This document shows positions 19,145 to 24,838 of a stretch of DNA of 25,577 bases, one piece after another. The notes below the pieces were generated by a model that did no database searches, was not told the DNA's origin, and saw nothing but the letters and a program-made list of their open reading frames with translations. A program made the position numbers and the translations under genes. Numbering within the stretch: position 1 is the stretch's first letter; each line of letters opens with the position of its first letter. The DNA is from Silene noctiflora (Eukaryota > Streptophyta > Magnoliopsida > Caryophyllales > Caryophyllaceae), in the NCBI GenBank assembly GCA_009801015.1, contig VHZZ01000606.1:17810-43386 (forward strand), written 5' to 3'.

Positions 19145-21466
19145 GAAAGTAATAGGAGGTAAAAGAGGTTGGGAGGGAGGATAAAGAAAGGAGAATGGGA
19201 GTAATGATGTGGAGGAGTAGAGTAGCTATAAGGTGATTGAGATAAGGGTGGAGATAGCTGTGAGGGAGGACTGGAGGAGATAAGGTGGTTGGGGTGGGAG
19301 ATGAAGCTGAGACAGAAGGTGGTGAAGTGAGGAGTAGATATAATAAGTGACATGAGTAGAGGAGGAAATTGGATTAAACTATAAGATTTTTAGTTTCTAA
19401 CTAAGGGATTAAGTAGAGAAGACAATAAAATCACGTTTTCTGTCTAGTCAAACCGCAAAGTTGACTTTTTTTTTTTTTTTAGAAATCGTCTATTGATACT
19501 TATTGTTTTGATAGAAATAGTCTACTAGTATTTTTTTTTATGGTTCTACTGGTACTTAGCAAGTGGATTGTAATGTTTTGGTAGCTTTGGGCAAAGAAAA
19601 ATAATGGTAGGTACCTTCATGCAAAGATGGTGTAAATGTTAGTTACCTTTTGTCAAAAAACCCTATATCAAACTAGATAATAATTAAGAATAACATATGT
19701 TTATAATTAAAATTAAAGAAAATAAACATTCGAAAAAAGACTTTAATCAAACCCGTTTCTAACTAACCCAACTCGAAACCCGTATAAACTCGAAGTAGAC
19801 CCGACCCGTATTTTAACCGAACCCGAATTGAACAAACCTGTAACCCGTCCGCGCGACCTGTTTGATAGGTCTAGAGGGGAGTATTCTTTTAAAAGTAATA
19901 TTATTGGATTTATGAGGACCGACTACTGAGTGTGTCTGGTTTAACTACACGCTATATGTGAATCAAGTTTGAAGAATTAGTTGATCGAAGTATAAATACT
20001 CTGTTTATGCTAGCAGCTTTCTGTTACATTGATGCAGAAAGATTTATCTGCTGAATTCATGTTTTAGAAGCTCATTGTGTAAATGTAATTCAGTAGTTTT
20101 CTAGTTTTCTTGGTTCCATGGTGAGTTGGTTCTAATATGAAATTCAGTTGTCATTTTTGTGCTGATCTTCATTCTAAAGAAAGGCCTGTTTACCTCAATT
20201 GTCTACTCAACAAATAACTCGTAGAAGCTTTTGTTCTGTTTGTGAATTTGCTCATAGCTAGTGGCACTCTAGCTAGTTTATTCCATTGACATGCAACGTA
20301 TCCCAAGTGATATTTCTGGTGGTTTTAATATGAAAACACGCCCCGCTTTTCCCCCTGTGCCTCTTGAGCGAGCTTCATTGTTTGTAGTGCAAATACAGAT
20401 CCTTTCGTAGGACTTGTTTTCTAATTTCATGTATAATATGCACCTATAAGCTGTGGTTTGGAGCATTGAGGGAGAGTACTTGATGGATAATTAGAGTCCG
20501 GTCTGGATATTATTTTGTTTTTGACAGTTACCCGCTGGATATTATGGATGTGCCTTATGATAAAAAGAACCATATCCAATTTAGGTTATTTTGCTTTATT
20601 CCATCTGTAATCATAATCCATAACCACAGAATATTAGTCTTCTTCTCCATTGAAAATGGAAATGTGAATCTGCCTTATACCATTATTTTCTTTTAGGTTA
20701 TCATCTATGTCATTGAAAAGATGGTCCTCGACAAACCATTAGAGGGCGTTGCTGGAGAACAGACATTTCCCATGTTGGCTGGAGGTCCATTACAGAACTC
20801 AGGTGCCCTAGGAGACGGCTCTCTTAAAACAGGGTTGAGACCTTGGCAGCGGCTGAAGCCTTCTATTGAAGTCTTATGCAATGATCAGGTAAAATTAAAT
20901 TTTATCACACAATTCTGAGTCTTTTTAATCTGTTGAAGCTTTATCTATAAGAGTGCTCCTAGTATTCTATGGTGGGAACACATGTTTCTTAATAACGTAT
21001 TTTTGCTGTTCCTGTTAACAATCATGCATTTCATAATCTTCTCTTTGCTGAATTTAGGACGTGATGTAAGAAGAAACTGTATGGATATACTAACTTGTAC
21101 AGCACACTTCTCTGAGCCGTTGATCTAAAAATTGGGAGAGTATAAAACATTAAATTTCACTTGTCTAAGACCTTAATCTGGATTTCTGGAATGAGCTATT
21201 ATATACGTTGCTAATTGACTTGTGAAATGTTTTATCCTCTTATTCGCCATTGATAATTGGGGTTTAGCCACGTATCTTCTACAATCTATATACTGGCAAA
21301 TGAGCTCTTGAGAGGTTCTTTCTCAAATTGAATCTTCAAACTCTTGATTGTCTTCGTGTGTCAGGTCTTATCCCCGGATATGAGCTTGGCAACTGTTCGC
21401 GCATACATTTGGAAGAAACCCGAAGACTTGGTACTACACTATCGTGTAATGCAGCAGGCCAAGTGA
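4427..21466 (+). CDS. WDR48: WDR48/UAF1-like WD40 protein (LRS1 orthologue), 17 coding exons, 765 aa
   Basis: Coding exons: 4427-4525, 6589-6747, 6850-6915, 7930-8019, 8184-8489, 9841-9938, 10259-10294, 12216-12336, 12455-12691, 14494-14589, 14695-14760, 14957-14995, 15074-15208, 17430-17791, 18629-18722, 20697-20888 and 21365-21466. All join in frame with GT-AG introns, giving 765 codons and TGA. The product starts MHRVGSAGN and matches what I recall of Arabidopsis At3g05090 (LRS1) throughout, including its length of ~750 aa. Residues ~34-450 carry eight WD40-type blades (LKRW, LKTW, VFVWD, VRVWD, IRLWD, YLTDL, VHRW, VKLWE). A polar insert at ~165-210 interrupts the series. Residues ~460-765 form the DUF3337 region, whose end resembles the SUMO-like domain of UAF1. 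In animals UAF1 binds and activates the deubiquitinases USP1, USP12 and USP46; the plant protein is inferred to do the same for UBP3/UBP4-type enzymes. The gene appears intact and functional. Confidence 0.93.
4735..4944. mobile_element. Degenerate MITE-like element in intron 1
   Basis: The left end, TGTTTTGGTATACTTTAAG followed by GGGGAGGAAATGGGAGGGG, pairs imperfectly with the reverse complement of the right end (TTGTTTGGATAGCAAAGTGG, GAAGGGAAATGGATGGCGAGG). A short unrelated centre lies between. GC- and purine-rich arms in a T-rich intron suggest an insertion. No clear target duplication was found. Overlapping open frames on both strands here are spurious. Confidence 0.5.
6589..6747 (+). 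CDS. WDR48: WDR48-like coding exon 2 (residues 34-86)
   Basis: [29 protein letters not shown] and ATFESHVDW form blade 1 and the start of blade 2. The acceptor is CTTTTCAG and the donor TGG|GTACCG. Phase 0 at both ends. Confidence 0.93.
6850..6915 (+). CDS. WDR48: WDR48-like coding exon 3 (residues 87-108)
   Basis: [22 protein letters not shown] completes the strands of blade 2; the TW of its WD motif is in the next exon. The acceptor is TGTTGCAG, 102 bp after exon 2. Too short to appear as a long open frame, and found through homology. Confidence 0.93.
6943..7852. mobile_element. Stowaway/Tc1-mariner-like non-autonomous element (~0.9 kb) in intron 3
   Basis: The left end, TA|CTTCCTTTGTTTCTCAATGTTCTTCACATTT, matches the reverse complement of the right end (ATTCCTCGAGTTCACAATG TTCTTCCCGTTTGACTTTCA). 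The ends resemble the CTCCCTCCGT... termini of Stowaway elements with TA flanks; the right TA is less clear. The interior is T-rich on the left. A GC-rich patch (7510-7610, GGTGG/GGCGG motifs) gives spurious minus-strand frames. There is no transposase, so it would be non-autonomous. Confidence 0.65.
7930..8019 (+). CDS. WDR48: WDR48-like coding exon 4 (residues 109-138)
   Basis: [20 protein letters not shown] and [10 protein letters not shown] end blade 2 and start blade 3. The usual WD dipeptide of blade 2 is WN here, where Arabidopsis has WD as I recall. The acceptor is GCTGCAG and the donor AAT|GTAATC. Confidence 0.93.
8184..8489 (+). CDS. WDR48: WDR48-like coding exon 5 (residues 139-240)
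   Basis: [20 protein letters not shown] finishes blade 3. A Ser/Asn/Glu-rich linker follows ([27 protein letters not shown]), as in other plant WDR48 proteins. [20 protein letters not shown] then starts blade 4. The acceptor is TATTTTCAG and the donor AAG|GTAAAA. Confidence 0.95.
9058..9316. mobile_element. Stowaway-like MITE (259 bp), TA-flanked
   Basis: The left end, TA|ATCCCTCCAATC CATTGACTTGTATACATAT, pairs with the reverse complement of the right end, TA|GTTCTTTTAATC ATTTGATTTATATACATAT, followed by further similarity (CTTTTGTCGC against CATTTTGTGC). Terminal inverted repeats are ~40 bp and TA dinucleotides lie exactly outside both ends (9056-9057 and 9317-9318). Size and flanks fit a Tc1/mariner-class MITE. 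Confidence 0.75.
9497..9650 (-). mobile_element. SINE-like 3' segment, copy 2, antisense
   Basis: On the minus strand it reads GACTCTTTGTGTCCGCGACA, AAAGGGTAAGATTGTGCACA, then GGAGGCCCTTGAGACACTGG, GGTAATATTGTTGTTGCGG and a (TTG/TGG)n tail. The order matches the copies at 3757 and 16015. The 73-codon frame across it is not a gene. Confidence 0.55.
9841..9938 (+). CDS. WDR48: WDR48-like coding exon 6 (residues 241-273)
   Basis: [20 protein letters not shown] and [12 protein letters not shown] end blade 4 and start blade 5 with a canonical GH...WD layout. It ends in phase 2 (AG of Arg273) at GGCAG|GTTTGA. Confidence 0.94.
10259..10294 (+). CDS. WDR48: WDR48-like coding micro-exon 7 (36 bp, residues 273-285)
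   Basis: After TTTCGTACAG, the 36 bases complete Arg273 and encode [11 protein letters not shown] plus two bases of Arg285, the core strands of blade 5. The reading phase fits both neighbours. It is too short to be found as an open frame. Confidence 0.93.
10297..10378. repeat. 41-bp tandem duplication beside the exon 7 donor
   Basis: ATGCTTCCCTGCCTTCACAC GTTGAACATTTTT is repeated at 10297-10337 and 10338-10378 with few differences (TTGCTTTG against CCGCTTCG). The first copy starts two bases inside the intron (GT|ATGCTT). Confidence 0.9.
10553..11852. mobile_element. Foldback/hAT-like non-autonomous element in intron 7, hosting a nested MITE
   Basis: The left end CATGGTTTAAAATC and the right end GATTTAAAACCATG are inverted repeats. 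Subterminal regions are rich in CGAGA/TATCG motifs on the left (ATCTCGGCCGAGACGTATCG) and CACGGT-like motifs on the right (GCGACCGATACCACG). Flanks GATCCAGC (10545-10552) and AATCTAGC (11853-11860) match at six of eight bases, suggesting a decayed 8-bp target duplication. Without the nested 818-bp insert, the element is ~480 bp. No transposase is present. Confidence 0.6.
10877..11694. mobile_element. Nested Stowaway-like element (818 bp), TA-flanked
   Basis: The left end is TA|CTCCCTACTATTCACCATTTT and the right end is GAATAGGAGGGAG|TA; the outer 13 bp pair with one mismatch. This is the classic CTCCCTCC... terminus with a TA target duplication. The interior has C-rich CCACC/CCGCC stretches (11020-11300) and complementary GGTGG-rich sequence, giving spurious frames at 10970-11224 and 11586-11326. 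Confidence 0.75.
12216..12336 (+). CDS. WDR48: WDR48-like coding exon 8 (residues 285-325)
   Basis: [40 protein letters not shown] end blade 5 and make up most of blade 6. The acceptor is ATCATGTAG and the donor TCG|GTGAGG. Confidence 0.94.
12455..12691 (+). CDS. WDR48: WDR48-like coding exon 9 (residues 326-404)
   Basis: [11 protein letters not shown] closes blade 6. [20 protein letters not shown] then [11 protein letters not shown] form blade 7, and [20 protein letters not shown] is the conserved linker to blade 8. The acceptor is CATTGCAG and the donor CCG|GTAAGA. Confidence 0.94.
13141..13222. repeat. Small dispersed foldback with an inner GTGTCGG palindrome
   Basis: The outer arms ATGTTACTCAGACTC (13141-13155) and GAGTCTGACCAACAT (13207-13221) pair. 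Inside, CCGACACG-CACC-CGTGTCGG (13175-13194) is a perfect hairpin. From memory, similar CCGACACGCACCCGTGTCGG sequence is common in plant genomes as a short MITE-like repeat. Confidence 0.7.
13435..13865. mobile_element. Long-armed foldback MITE (431 bp) in intron 9
   Basis: The ~100-bp arms 13435-13540 and 13765-13865 are inverted copies with only scattered differences. Both contain AATTCCACTTTAGTGC, TGAGGTTTGCATAATTCCAC and TTTGGTGCCCTGAG. Each arm also repeats the motif TTCCACTTT(A/G)(G)GTGCCCTGAGGTTT internally about three times. The centre (13545-13755) is AT-rich and non-coding. Confidence 0.85.
14494..14589 (+). CDS. WDR48: WDR48-like coding exon 10 (residues 405-436)
   Basis: [20 protein letters not shown] and [12 protein letters not shown] start blade 8, with the conserved [15 protein letters not shown] motif. 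The acceptor is TTTTTGTAG and the donor AAG|GTATGA. Confidence 0.93.
14695..14760 (+). CDS. WDR48: WDR48-like coding exon 11 (residues 437-458)
   Basis: [22 protein letters not shown] finishes blade 8 (VKLWE motif). The acceptor is TTGGCAG and the donor GAG|GTAATT. Confidence 0.93.
14957..14995 (+). CDS. WDR48: WDR48-like coding micro-exon 12 (39 bp, residues 459-471)
   Basis: [13 protein letters not shown], a charged helix linking the propeller to the C-terminal region, is identical in pattern to plant orthologues. The acceptor is TTTTTCAG and the donor ATG|GTGAGT. Confidence 0.92.
15074..15208 (+). CDS. WDR48: WDR48-like coding exon 13 (residues 472-516)
   Basis: [20 protein letters not shown] then [20 protein letters not shown] and PEDDK begin the DUF3337 region (WFT-D-LG-L and CF-AE-Y motifs). 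The acceptor is AATCTTCAG and the donor AAG|GTATCT. Confidence 0.94.
16015..16160 (+). mobile_element. SINE-like 3' segment, copy 3
   Basis: The sequence runs GTATAGTTCTTGAAGCAATT, GGTCATTTGAAAGCAACCTC, GCTACCACAAGAGTAAGACT, CCGTACATCCGATTTCCC, TTACCCCGCAATTTGCAGGA and GCCATTGAGGCACTAGGGTA. It is the best preserved of three copies in this gene and matches, from memory, a widespread plant SINE 3' end. It lacks the long TTG tail. Confidence 0.6.
16953..17400. mobile_element. Long-armed foldback MITE (~448 bp) just upstream of exon 14
   Basis: The left arm (GAGTAAATTATCAATTACTC, CCTTTTAAAATACACTTTTT ... TTTGCATTTTTATGACGAAA) pairs over ~150 bp with the right arm (TTTTTGTCATAAAAATGCAA ... AAAGTGTATTTTAAAAGGGA, GTTATTGATAATTTACTC). 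The centre (~17110-17240) is C-rich and gives a spurious frame. The right end leaves only 29 bases for the polypyrimidine tract and acceptor of intron 13. Confidence 0.85.
17430..17791 (+). CDS. WDR48: WDR48-like coding exon 14 (residues 517-637)
   Basis: It encodes [20 protein letters not shown], a variable polar stretch ([17 protein letters not shown]), [40 protein letters not shown] and [20 protein letters not shown]. These are the conserved core motifs of DUF3337. It ends in phase 2 at CAAA|GTAAGT. Confidence 0.95.
18629..18722 (+). CDS. WDR48: WDR48-like coding exon 15 (residues 637-668)
   Basis: [20 protein letters not shown] and [11 protein letters not shown] correspond to the conserved FxLxPCEG and [10 protein letters not shown] motifs. 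The acceptor is TCTGCAG and the donor AAG|GTTAGA. Confidence 0.94.
18847..19480. mobile_element. Inverted-repeat element (~630 bp) in intron 15
   Basis: The left AAAAAAAGTCAAATTCCATT TTGACTTAACAAAAACCATGATTTT pairs imperfectly with the reverse complement of the right end (AAAAGTCAACTTTGCGGTTT GACTAGACAGAAAACGTGATTTT). The interior is T/C-rich on the left and purine-rich on the right (GGAGG, AGATAAGGTGG) and contains the poly-G run. The exact ends and target duplication are not resolved because poly-A/T bounds both sides. Confidence 0.6.
19114..19143. repeat. Poly(G) homopolymer, 30 nt
   Basis: Thirty consecutive G residues follow GAGTTA and precede AGAAAGT. A minus-strand frame ending in a run of prolines is only the translation of this tract. 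The exact length is likely to be unreliable in any assembly. Confidence 0.95.
19745..19860. repeat. ACCCG-rich degenerate repeat, probable TE subterminal region
   Basis: Repeated AACCCGT, AACTCGAAACCCGT, GACCCGACCCGT, GAACCCGAATTGAAC and GTAACCCGTCC motifs are clustered. Such (A)ACCCGACCCG runs commonly occur near the ends of plant hAT- and Mutator-type non-autonomous elements. Ends were not located. Confidence 0.5.
20697..20888 (+). CDS. WDR48: WDR48-like coding exon 16 (residues 669-732)
   Basis: [17 protein letters not shown], a variable loop, then [20 protein letters not shown] and [10 protein letters not shown]. The [18 protein letters not shown] motif starts the SUMO-like C-terminal fold. 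The acceptor is CTTTTAG and the donor CAG|GTAAAA. Confidence 0.94.
21365..21466 (+). CDS. WDR48: WDR48-like terminal coding exon 17 (residues 733-765 plus TGA)
   Basis: [33 protein letters not shown] then TGA at 21464-21466. Orthologues end at the same place, after KKPEDL.L.YR, so the C-terminus is complete. The acceptor is TGTGTCAG. Confidence 0.95.
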   Translation, partial: VLSPDMSLATVRAYIWKKPEDLVLHYRVMQQAK

Positions 21467-22440
21467 CAATATTTAAAGGAGCAAGGTTTGTCTTCTCTGG
21501 ATTTTGGATTGTTAATTGACCTCAGCTGAATGGAAATTTGGTACATGATACTTAGCCTTGTTTAGTTAGGTTTTTGTTTTCTTTATTCAGAGACTCGGAC
21601 TAATTATTGGGGTAACTTTGTTTGATAGATCCTGGGTGTGTTTGTGTGTGAATTGTCTTGAGTAGAGAAAGTCTTCAAGTATATTAACCAGAGACATGGC
21701 AACTATTTCCAAAGCTTTTATTTTTCTGCTTTCCCCTGTCTCAACTCTAAAGTTATTTGCCACTCTTGTTTTTCCCAACGAAGCGGGTTCCAGCTACTTT
21801 AGATTGAGAAGTCATTGAGGCGGGTATCTTAAACTTGGGTTAGATACTTGTCAACACCAAAACTTCCATTGTGACTACTTTGAACCAAAAACAAAGCAAA
21901 GGAGATGGCAATCATTACTTTTCAACGTACATGATCTGTCGCTTATTTGTGTTAGAAATTTGCTTAGCTTTCTGCTTCTGAATCTCTCATTTTCTTACTT
22001 CTTCCTTTCAGGGTGGGACTTAGTGGCTTCTGGGGATGGAAGCTTACCCTCTTAGGGCGTGGTTAGTAAGTATTTCATGATTCACTATCTTTATTCAGAT
22101 CCGTCGGTTGCTTCCTTGTAAAATGAAGAAGAAATCAGTTGCCGAATTAGCAGCAGTCATTAGGCTTCCTGAGAAGTTCCTGATAGGCATTTTTCCGATA
22201 ATGAATGTGTTCGCCAACTTGAAAACGCTAATCTTTGTCACGGAAGCTTATGTGAATACTGATACCCTTTTCCGTGGAGCGTGCTTGCAATTATTGAAGG
22301 TATTCTGTGTGTAAAGATCGGAATCCCGATTATGACGTCGAAAAGCCATGTAGATTTGTAACTTAAAAGAGTTCTCAGTCATAGGAGATAGAAGCAAAGT
22401 ACCTGTGATGTGAAAGTAAATTATTTAAGAGGGAAATAAA
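21467..22440 (+). other. Probable 3' UTR of the WDR48-like gene, including a 3' UTR intron
   Basis: After the stop, AGCAAG|GTTTGTCT (21485/21486) and CTTCCTTTCAG (22011) are a plausible donor and acceptor, so the UTR probably resumes at 22012. A candidate poly(A) signal AATAAA lies at 22435-22440, with T- and TG-rich sequence following. A 68-codon frame (22108-22314) is not recognised and lies in this presumed UTR. Confidence 0.45.
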
Positions 22441-23246
22441 TTGAAGGCCGTTGTTGGGACAGTTATTGGTTTTGTTTCCTGCTTGTCCAGCTTGTGTATA
22501 CAATTACATGGCCTTTTTTCTGATTAAGATTTGTGGACAGCGATAAAAAGAACACACTTTGGAATGAAATTGGCTCACTCTTGTCACAAGTTATTAAAAA
22601 TTTATTACTTTGTTCTTCAATTTCAGCCAAGAATAAATCTTAGGAGGCCTCTAAGCCAAATAATCCTGTTTCTCAACTATCAAAAAATCCTCACTTGGAT
22701 CTTTCAACAATCCCGCCCTCTAGACTCATTGGTTGATTGCCATTTGCCAACGGGTTCAATTGTTTCTTCCTTAAAACTCATTGACTATCTCCGGCGAGTC
22801 CCCCTCTCCTCCTTCAAATTTAAAATTTAAAATAGACCCTTTAAAATAATTTGAAACAAGTAGTTCAGTTTTGGAGTTTGACTGAATCGAGTCTGAACTG
22901 AATATTCACCATTTCACCGCTATACTCTCTCAAACTATTGAAGAATAAAAGGTTATTTTTGGTGTAAACTAGGACGCCAATGCTTCACAATGACCGGCTA
23001 ATCCTCTCTTCATCGATGCTTTCCAATAACATATGACACCGGAAGAATCACCAAAATTTGTTTAAGATTAGCATCTGTCTTAAATTTATTACGGATCAAG
23101 TATGATAGCTGAGATAAAAGTAAAATGACTAGGGACTCGCAAAAAATATCTCTCATCTATACAAGGGTGTTATCTGACCCATTCAAAATTTGAAGACAAA
23201 TATACTCTTTTTAAAAGATAACAACTAGAAGAAATTTGTTGGGGAA

Positions 23247-23358
23247 TCGACTTCGTGATCTTATAATTACTATGTTACAAAATTCAGGTGAACAATCTCT
23301 TTCCAAATAGATTTAAATTAAGGATCAACTTTGTGATCTTATAATTACGTTACAAAAT
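23247..23358. repeat. Direct duplication of a ~37-bp segment
   Basis: ATCGACTTCGTGATCTTATA ATTACTATGTTACAAAATT (from 23247) and ATCAACTTTGTGATCTTATA ATTACGTTACAAAATT (from 23323) are ~76 bp apart and differ by two substitutions and a 3-bp indel. Origin unknown. Confidence 0.8.
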
Positions 23359-23424
23359 TAATGAGATAAAAAGCAAAATGCAATGACAAACTCTTGCTTC
23401 ATTCACCCATTTTATACTTAACGG

Positions 23425-23684
23425 TAGAGTTGTTCATAAACTAGACCGGACCAGATACATCCCGGTCCGGTCTCCGGGTTCACAAAATTAGGGTAGCCGG
23501 TCTCCGGTTCGTTTTTCAAAATACCTTATAACATTTAACCGGTTCGGTCAAAACTCAGAAAAAACCGGACCTAAAGAGTTCCGGTCCGGGTCCCCTCCTA
23601 GCCGGTCGGTCTCCAGTTTTGGGGTAGATGGTCGTCTGGTTCGTAGGTCAAACCGGTCCGGTTCTGGACCGGTGAACACCCCTA
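23425..23684. mobile_element. hAT-type MITE (260 bp) with 8-bp target duplication
   Basis: The element starts TAGAGTTGTTCATAAAC and ends GTGAACACCCCTA, imperfect terminal inverted repeats of the TAGGGGTGTTCA type. The flanks CTTAACGG (23417-23424) and CTTAACGA (23685-23692) are an 8-bp duplication with one mismatch, the hallmark of hAT insertion. The interior is dense in ACCGGTCCGG-like subterminal repeats on both strands. Confidence 0.9.
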
Positions 23685-24207
23685 CTTAACGATATAACTG
23701 TTTTAAGGAAGACTAACAGTTTAATTTTAGATAAATGAACACCCTAAGGAATTGAAAGAAAAGAAGAAAAATGATAGGTGTCAAATGTGTCATGATCAAC
23801 ACAAATTCTCATTTGTGACGGAAGGTATCTGTCACAAGGAGAAGACGGAGCAAATAGATACCGTATTAGCAACAAATGGGCTGAATACTAGAGCAAGTGG
23901 GTTATATGTTTAACATATTATATTGTTGGTGAGAGGGCAAACACTATTCAAGCATTAAATGCCATTTTACATAGAATATAGGTTCATATTACACCAACCT
24001 CACGTCAATATGGAGAAGTATCCTACACCCATGCTAATCCTTTCTCCCTCCAAAAAAATTCTGAGAATTCAAATCTCAAGCTCAATCTTCATCAAATATG
24101 TAATAAACATTCATCAAATATGTTAAAAAATCCTCAGCAATAATCAAACATTCATCAAATTTATGGTTCCTTTGTAAAAGCACATTAAACTCACACTCAA
24201 AAACAAC

Positions 24208-24382
24208 ATGATTACGACGGCAATGGAGGATCAAACATGCTTGACACCTACCCAAATAGTAGACGATGGAATCGTGCTTGATAATACGACAATGGAGGAT
24301 GAAATTGTTGAAGTTCAGGACAAGGACTGTCTATTGGTTGATGGTAATGGCAAAGCGTTTGTGGCGATGTTGATGAGTAAAG
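24208..24382 (+). CDS. FRS-like gene coding exon 1
   Basis: It has 58 codons plus one base. The N-terminus is acidic and variable, with two repeats of a TTAMEDQ/TTMEDEI-like motif, as in other FRS N-termini. The donor AAAG|GTGTGT joins in phase to 24839. The start codon is inferred as the first ATG of the open stretch. Confidence 0.6.
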
Positions 24383-24838
24383 GTGTGTTTATTCTCTTTA
24401 AAAGTTGTCGTTTTTATTTATTCGATTTAGGTGAAAAATATGATTCGGTGTATATATTTGCAATTTTATATCCAAATTTTTAGAGGTATTTGTGTTGGTG
24501 GTGGTGTTGATTAAATTTGTGTTGATTGAGTTGATTTCTTCAGGTAAAAAATGTTCATGATTGAGTTGATTTTTTGATTGAATAAATGCTCATGTTCAGT
24601 TTATGTCATGTTCATTTTAGATTTTTTATTTCATATGTCTCAAAAAAACTGATAAAAACTTATATTAAGAATGGTGATATGTTGTTTGATACTGAATGCT
24701 GACATATATGGCAGAACACTGTTTAATGCGTGCTTTTAAATATGTTTCAGGCAAATGTGACCATTTTAGATTTCAGTGTGACCATCTTAGCCATACCATA
24801 TTTGTTGGTTGCTGTTGTCGTAGGTATTGTTCTTTCAG
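24383..24838 (+). other. FRS-like gene intron 1 (456 bp)
   Basis: T-rich, running from GTGTGTTTATT to TTGTTCTTTCAG. The open frame that begins at 24730 inside it is intron read-through; the conserved protein starts only at 24839. Confidence 0.65.

Larger units (their letters stand above)
18723..20696 (+). other. Intron 15 (2 kb) with an inverted-repeat element and a CCCG-repeat relic
   Basis: The intron runs from GTTAGA to TTCTTTTAG. It holds an inverted-repeat element (18847-19480) with a 30-nt G run, then ACCCG-rich sequence (19745-19860). Nothing recognised in 19900-20690. Confidence 0.85.
22441..24207. other. AT-rich intergenic region
   Basis: No gene is supported here; the frame at 22531-22830 has no recognisable features. 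The region contains a ~37-bp direct duplication (23247 and 23323), a hAT MITE (23425-23684), a TGTGACGG/TCTGTCACA hairpin (23814-23836), and three CATTCATCAAAT direct repeats (~24109-24160) just upstream of the FRS gene. Confidence 0.6.

Noticed and set aside
19111..19353. Minus-strand Ser/Pro-rich frame ending in polyproline
   Set aside because: Poly(G) and purine-rich repeat read backwards; looks extensin-like only by composition.
22108..22314. 68-codon frame after the WDR48 stop, considered as a separate small gene
   Set aside because: It falls in the probable spliced 3' UTR and has no recognisable domain; coding use cannot be supported.
22531..22830. 99-codon frame in the intergenic region
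   Set aside because: No homology recognised, composition like surrounding AT-rich DNA.
24730..24838. Alternative start of the FRS gene at 24730
   Set aside because: The in-phase join 24382/24839 gives a natural FRS N-terminus, and 24730-24838 is T-rich intron ending in a good acceptor.
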